A stretch of 64,000 bases of DNA from positions 1 to 64,000 of the forward strand of contig JBAYFO010000009.1 of assembly GCA_041667115.1 (NCBI GenBank), read 5' to 3'. Below the pieces are notes generated by a model that ran no database searches, was not told the origin of the DNA, and was given only the letters and a program-made list of their open reading frames with translations. The DNA comes from UBA1563 sp041667115 (GTDB lineage Bacteria; Bacteroidota; Ignavibacteria; Ignavibacteriales; Ignavibacteriaceae). Position 1 is the stretch's first letter, and every line of letters starts with the position of its first letter. A program made the position numbers and the translations under genes. Shown one piece after another: positions 60,294 to 64,000 of this stretch.

Positions 60294-61127
60294 TTATTTC
60301 TTTTTAGAATTATCAACTTTGCAACTACACTCTCCGGTTGCATTTTTCATAGCAGGTTCAAGCACCTTTACAAAAACGAGAGAGGCTAAAACACCGCCAA
60401 CAAAGGGGGCTAAAATATAAACTAAGAAAAACCCGCCTGATTGGTCGGGGAAAGCTGCCTTGCCCCAACCAAATATCCACGCTACCATTCGTGGGCCAAA
60501 ATCACGAGCTGGATTAAGTCCGGCTTGAGTTAAGGGCGCGAATAAACCAATAATTGATGTCACAGTCAATCCAACAAATAAGGGCGCAAGTGCATTATCA
60601 GGACGCCCTACATTGCATCCTTCAGTCAAAGCAAAAATTAATAATAAAAGGATGAATGTTCCAAACGCTTCGGCTGCCATAGCAAGTGGCATTGAAACAA
60701 TTGCTGAGCTTCCCGGGTTTTTATAAAACTCTCCAAACATTTTTGCGGTAGTAATGGATTCGGCTGTTCCTCTTACAATTCCATGAACATTTTCATAATT
60801 GCTAATTGACGGTGAAAAAAATATATAAATAGTTAAGCCTGCCAAGAACGCGCCCGAAAACTGTCCTAAAATGTAAGTTGGCAACATTCGGGAAGTCATT
60901 CGTTTGCTCACTACCATTGCTAAACTTACAACCGGATTAAGATGTGCGCAAGAAATATGACGAGTTAGATAAATTGCTAGTGTAACGCCTATACCCCACA
61001 TTAAAGCAATTTGCATAAGTCCTTGATAGGCATTAAATAAAATTGATACAGCCACGGAGCCACACCCAAATAAAACCAAAATGAATGTTCCAAGCAGTTC
61101 TCCAATAAATTCACTTTTGTATTTCAT
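60294..61127 (-). CDS. Aquaglyceroporin (MIP family) with Cys-rich tail
   Basis: 277 aa from the ATG at 61127 (MKYKSEFIGELLGTFILV); an ATG at 61142 would add five residues. Six membrane helices. The two half-helices carry NPV (HLNPVVSLAM) and NPARD (GLNPARDFGPRMVAW). The Asp after NPAR marks glycerol-type channels, which can also carry arsenite and similar neutral metalloids. The C-terminal tail ATGECSCKVDNSKKK has a CxC pair uncommon in the family and could contact the partner GTPase or a metal. Confidence 0.88.
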   Translation of the reverse strand: MKYKSEFIGELLGTFILVLFGCGSVAVSILFNAYQGLMQIALMWGIGVTLAIYLTRHISCAHLNPVVSLAMVVSKRMTSRMLPTYILGQFSGAFLAGLTIYIFFSPSISNYENVHGIVRGTAESITTAKMFGEFYKNPGSSAIVSMPLAMAAEAFGTFILLLLIFALTEGCNVGRPDNALAPLFVGLTVTSIIGLFAPLTQAGLNPARDFGPRMVAWIFGWGKAAFPDQSGGFFLVYILAPFVGGVLASLVFVKVLEPAMKNATGECSCKVDNSKKK

Positions 61128-61220
61128 TGTTACCAAAATCATCCGAGAATAATAGTCTGTTAGTGATTGTTGTATAAGTTCGTTTGGGGTGGGTTTTACA
61201 ACCGGCGCATTACATTAAAG

Positions 61221-61469
61221 TTAGTTAAACCCGCACATACCGGAAGCACATCCGCCGCTGCTACTGTAATTTGTTCCGCATGTTCCGGTTGAACATCCGC
61301 CATCGTAGGAAGAACCGGAGCTTACTGAAGCGGCAAAAGATGAGAGAAGTTTTTTGTTTTTTGTCGATTGACATTTGGGACACGTAACGTCGTCCATTTT
61401 TGTTGAAGATTTATGAAGCACTTCAAATTTTTCATTACAAGATTCACAGCGATATTCAAAAATGGGCAT
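61221..61469 (-). CDS. FmdB-family zinc ribbon protein
   Basis: 82 aa. N-terminal FmdB zinc ribbon: MPIFEYRCESCNEKFEVLHK and VTCPKCQSTKNKKLLSSF. The C-terminal tail is rich in Gly, Ser and Cys with CSTGTCG and CASGMCG pairs. The family is a putative regulator or metal-binding protein; the function is unsettled. It lies between the anti-sigma gene and the channel gene, same strand. Confidence 0.88.
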   Translation of the reverse strand: MPIFEYRCESCNEKFEVLHKSSTKMDDVTCPKCQSTKNKKLLSSFAASVSSGSSYDGGCSTGTCGTNYSSSGGCASGMCGFN

Positions 61470-61492
61470 ACTAATTTTCCTCTTTATCGTAT

Positions 61493-61735
61493 TTATTGTT
61501 CATCGGTTAACTCCAGGTAATCCATTAATTTTTTATGGAGATCATCAGGGAGTGTTTCAGTACATTTTTTATAAAGCTCAATGGTCATTTCAACCGAATC
61601 GAAATAACTTCTGCATCCTTCACAATTTTCAATATGATCTTTAATTGCGACACACTTCGGCGAATTGATTTCTTCGCTGAGACTTTCACAAATGTGACTC
61701 ATCACATCTTTACAGGTGACTTTTTCTTCGTTCAA
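61493..61735 (-). CDS. Zinc-binding anti-sigma factor
   Basis: 80 aa. Anti-sigma (ZAS/zf-HC2) pattern: VTCKDVMSHICESL, then HIENCEGCRSYF with the HxxxCxxC motif at about 32-39. No membrane helix, so a soluble type such as RsrA, which senses thiol oxidation or zinc loss. The start overlaps the sigma-factor stop by four bases, the common arrangement. Confidence 0.85.
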   Translation of the reverse strand: MNEEKVTCKDVMSHICESLSEEINSPKCVAIKDHIENCEGCRSYFDSVEMTIELYKKCTETLPDDLHKKLMDYLELTDEQ

Positions 61736-62292
61736 TTTTGAAATGCCTTTGTTATTTCATTTCTTAAAAATGACCGCGCTCTGTGTAGGCGCGATTTTAC
61801 TGCCGGGACCGAGAGTTCAAGCATTTTTGCCGTTTCTTCCGTAGAATATTCTTCAACATCGCGCAGCGTAAATACTACACGGTATTCCGGTTGTAACTTA
61901 TCTATTGCTGAATCCAAGATGGTCCGTAATTCATTTGTTTCTAAATTTTTTATTGGCAGTGTTGACCAGTCCGCAATATATTTTTCGTCGAACAGACTCT
62001 CGTCGGTTTCTTGTTCAACAAAAGTATAGCGGCTGTTTTTTCTCGCTTCCATTAAACAGTGATTAACAACAATCCGGTACAACCAAGTTGAAAGTTTTGA
62101 GTTTCCATCAAATTGATGCAGAGATTTAATCATGCTGTAAAAAGTTTCCTGCATCATATTCTCAGCTTTTTCGCGGTCTCTACAGACCTTAAAAGCGAAA
62201 CTATAAATTGTTTGCTCATACTTCTTTACGAGTTCTGAGAGGGCTTTTCTGTCACCGTTTTTGGCAGAAGCTATTAAGAGTTCTTCATTCAT
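61732..62292 (-). CDS. ECF-type RNA polymerase sigma factor
   Basis: 186 aa. Sigma-70 region 2 is RKALSELVKKYEQTIYSFAF and STWLYRIVVNHCLMEARK. Region 4 is LQPEYRVVFTLRDVEEYSTE then TAKMLELSVPAVKSRLHRAR. Paired by overlap with the zinc anti-sigma gene. It may drive the genes downstream on the same strand (FmdB, channel, GTPase, rhodanese), but no promoter motif was identified. Confidence 0.93.
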   Translation of the reverse strand: MNEELLIASAKNGDRKALSELVKKYEQTIYSFAFKVCRDREKAENMMQETFYSMIKSLHQFDGNSKLSTWLYRIVVNHCLMEARKNSRYTFVEQETDESLFDEKYIADWSTLPIKNLETNELRTILDSAIDKLQPEYRVVFTLRDVEEYSTEETAKMLELSVPAVKSRLHRARSFLRNEITKAFQN

Positions 62293-62350
62293 GCTATAAG
62301 ATGTAAAATTTAGATTTTCGATTCTTAAAATAGTGAAAAATTCGGGAGAA

Positions 62351-62962
62351 CTATAATTCGAGGCTCATCCACAAATACCAGCTTGCAATCGACTGATACG
62401 GTTTCCATTTTTTCTTTTTGCAAAGCTCGGTAACCTTTGCTTCGTCCGGTAGTTCTTTCAAGTGATAATTTTTCCGGATAGCATTTTTTATCCCCAAATC
62501 TCCAACGGGCAAAATATCCAATCTTCCAAGCGTAAAAATTAAAAACATATGCGCCGTCCAAACACCGATCCCTTTAACTTTTGTCAGTTCGCTAATAATT
62601 TCCTCATTCGATCTTTGAGAAATATTTTTAAAAGAAAGTTGTTTTGAAATAATTTTTTCAGAAAGATCTTTTACATAAATTGCTTTCGCATTTGAAAGAC
62701 CGAATGTCCGCAATTCTTCAACGGAGGTTGCCGCAACATCCTCAGGGTGAACGTGTTTTCCAAAATGCGCGGAAAATTTTTTGTAAATGCTTTCACCGGC
62801 TTTTATCGAAAGCTGCTGATTAATAATTGCTTGAACCAGCGACGGATAATAACTTCTGCGGCGCTTAATACCGCAAGGTCTCGTTTGTGATATAATTTTT
62901 CTAAGGACAGGGTCGATATCATTTAAATGAGTTATTCCGTTCCTAATTTCTAAAGAATTCAT
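62351..62962 (-). CDS. DNA-3-methyladenine glycosylase (AlkA-like, HhH-GPD)
   Basis: 203 aa. HhH-GPD fold: LVQAIINQQLSIKAGESIYK, helix-hairpin-helix LTKVKGIGVWTAHMFLIFTL, and the catalytic Asp in DILPVGDLGIKNAIRKNY. No Fe-S loop. Removes alkylated purines during base excision repair. Shorter than E. coli AlkA, matching the yeast Mag1-like bacterial group. Divergent from the gene at 62998, 35 bp apart. Confidence 0.9.
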   Translation of the reverse strand: MNSLEIRNGITHLNDIDPVLRKIISQTRPCGIKRRRSYYPSLVQAIINQQLSIKAGESIYKKFSAHFGKHVHPEDVAATSVEELRTFGLSNAKAIYVKDLSEKIISKQLSFKNISQRSNEEIISELTKVKGIGVWTAHMFLIFTLGRLDILPVGDLGIKNAIRKNYHLKELPDEAKVTELCKKKKWKPYQSIASWYLWMSLEL

Positions 62963-62997
62963 TATAATTATTATAAAGAAAAAAAATAGTATTTAAA

Positions 62998-64000
62998 ATG
63001 GCAACCCAAATAAAACCGATATTACAAATAAAAGCAAATAAACTTTTCTCAAACGTTCCCGAAAGTTCATATTCCTTCATCTTGAACATTAAGGATGTTA
63101 TAGAATTTAAAGAGGGCGATATCATTTATAAGGGAGGAGATTCTGCCGAACTCATCTATCTGATTTTGGAAGGAGATGTGAAAATCAAATTTTCTGTGCC
63201 GATTGAAGGACAAAGAATTTTCCTGAAAACAGCTACAGATTTTTTCGGCGAGAAAGAATTACTCGCCATGACCTCTCGAAACTCTTCCGCGGTTGCCGAA
63301 ACGAACTCAACCCTCTATCTTCTTAAACGAAAAGAACTGAACAATTTAATAACATCGAACAGAACAATTTCGAATAACCTGCAAGGAATTGAACATTTAT
63401 CTGAAAGTGAAAAGGAGACTCCAAAAGAGACCGCTGATGACTATGAAAATATTTCAAGTGAATCGTTCACCTTCGATTCTGTTTCTCCTTCCTTTGATGT
63501 TAAACCGTTTATTTCAACGGATGATGAGTTGGAGAAGGTAGATGAGTTTGTCCCCCAGGAGGAACCGGAAATCTCTTTCAATACTGATAAATTTAAATCA
63601 ACTTTCAATGAAATTAATCTAGGAGATGAGGTTCAAGATAATTTTTCAGAGACTCAAGAAGATAAGCCCGAAAGTATAAACTGGGATTTTTCTACAACAC
63701 CCACAGATGAAATTGAACCTGAAAAAGAAACCCCACCATCCGCAGAACAAACGGAAACTCTGCCACACGTTACGCAATCGATTGAGGATAGTTTTTGGGG
63801 CGTTTCAGATTCTTCGAATAACAAAACCTTTATCGAAGAACCGATGGCAGAGGAAAAACCTTTGCTTTCTTCCGCAGACAGCAATTCTCTTTTCGTTCAA
63901 AATGAACATAAAGCAGCGGTCGGATTAACCGCAGATCAACTTCAACTTATTATTGAAGCAGCCGAAAAGGTAAATTCAAATATTAAAATTGATGAAGCCC
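62998..64000 (+). CDS. Cyclic-nucleotide-binding-domain protein (partial, runs off the end)
   Basis: The ATG at 62998 opens a frame that stays open to the window end (334 codons). Residues about 12-118 form a cNMP-binding beta roll: FKEGDIIYKGGDSAELIYLI, LEGDVKIKF, ATDFFGEKELLAMT and SSAVAETNSTLYLLKRKEL. The Arg of the classical phosphate-binding cassette (GExAL...PR-A) is replaced, so ligand binding is uncertain. An acidic, Ser/Thr-rich linker of about 175 residues follows. The last residues (LTADQLQLIIEAAEKVNSNI) resemble the first helix of a GAF domain, so a sensor or output domain probably follows outside the window. Confidence 0.75.
   Translation, partial: MATQIKPILQIKANKLFSNVPESSYSFILNIKDVIEFKEGDIIYKGGDSAELIYLILEGDVKIKFSVPIEGQRIFLKTATDFFGEKELLAMTSRNSSAVAETNSTLYLLKRKELNNLITSNRTISNNLQGIEHLSESEKETPKETADDYENISSESFTFDSVSPSFDVKPFISTDDELEKVDEFVPQEEPEISFNTDKFKSTFNEINLGDEVQDNFSETQEDKPESINWDFSTTPTDEIEPEKETPPSAEQTETLPHVTQSIEDSFWGVSDSSNNKTFIEEPMAEEKPLLSSADSNSLFVQNEHKAAVGLTADQLQLIIEAAEKVNSNIKIDEA

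Overview
The window looks like an AT-rich chromosome segment from the Bacteroidota/Chlorobi/Ignavibacteriota group. An Ignavibacteria-like organism is my best guess. The main pointers are the secreted protein ending in a type IX-like sorting domain (QNYPNPFNPNT near the C terminus, final KKMILLR), the Bacteroidota-type DUF4905 and DUF2279 proteins, and strong AAGGA-type ribosome binding sites. No rRNA or tRNA gene was recognised. The taxonomy is inferred from protein style, not from a marker search.

Region 1 (1-10.2 kb) is accessory DNA. It starts with a broken RelE/ParE toxin. A minus-strand series of single genes follows, separated by short imperfect palindromes shaped like integron attC sites (320-363, 1949-1992, 4119-4161, 5202-5248). 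From downstream to upstream the genes are an SH3/membrane/zinc-ribbon protein, a type IX-sorted surface protein, an HNH endonuclease and a TIR-like nucleotide-binding protein. No integrase is present, so this would be a cluster of attC sites lacking an integrase (CALIN-like). Next come two repeat fields (6.1-7.7 kb and 8.5-9.5 kb) with heptanucleotide repeats, CCC-NNN-GGG palindromes, a 17-copy 21-bp minisatellite and MITE-like inverted-repeat elements. Between them is an unrecognised 248-aa protein with an internal duplication. A HepT/MntA toxin-antitoxin pair ends the region.

Region 2 (10.3-32.7 kb) is mostly housekeeping: a heterodimeric ABC exporter split by a 2-hydroxyacid dehydrogenase, serS, a frameshifted DUF1016 nuclease, leuS, a HicAB-like pair, lysA, an LD-carboxypeptidase, priA, a Yip1 membrane protein, and a tryptophanase - DUF4905 - AMMECR1 - MEMO operon facing a PflX-like radical SAM gene.

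Region 3 (32.7-55.3 kb) holds mfd, an FAD oxidoreductase, a ParE-type TA pair, hemH with an S9 peptidase, a thioesterase, an alpha/beta hydrolase, hemB, a second HicAB pair, glgA, corA, an epimerase, and the replication block dnaN-recF-DUF721-gyrB-gyrA (minus strand, no adjacent dnaA).

Region 4 (55.4-64 kb) is signalling and stress: a 7TM-DISM/SpoIIE phosphatase, a pentapeptide protein, and a same-strand run of ECF sigma factor, zinc anti-sigma factor, FmdB zinc ribbon, aquaglyceroporin, CobW-type GTPase and rhodanese. It ends with an AlkA-like glycosylase and a cyclic-nucleotide-binding protein that runs off the window.

A feature across the whole window is a family of 7-bp-period short tandem repeats. 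They lie between genes, but also inside mfd, inside the sorting domain of the surface protein, and across the junction between a lipoprotein gene and priA.
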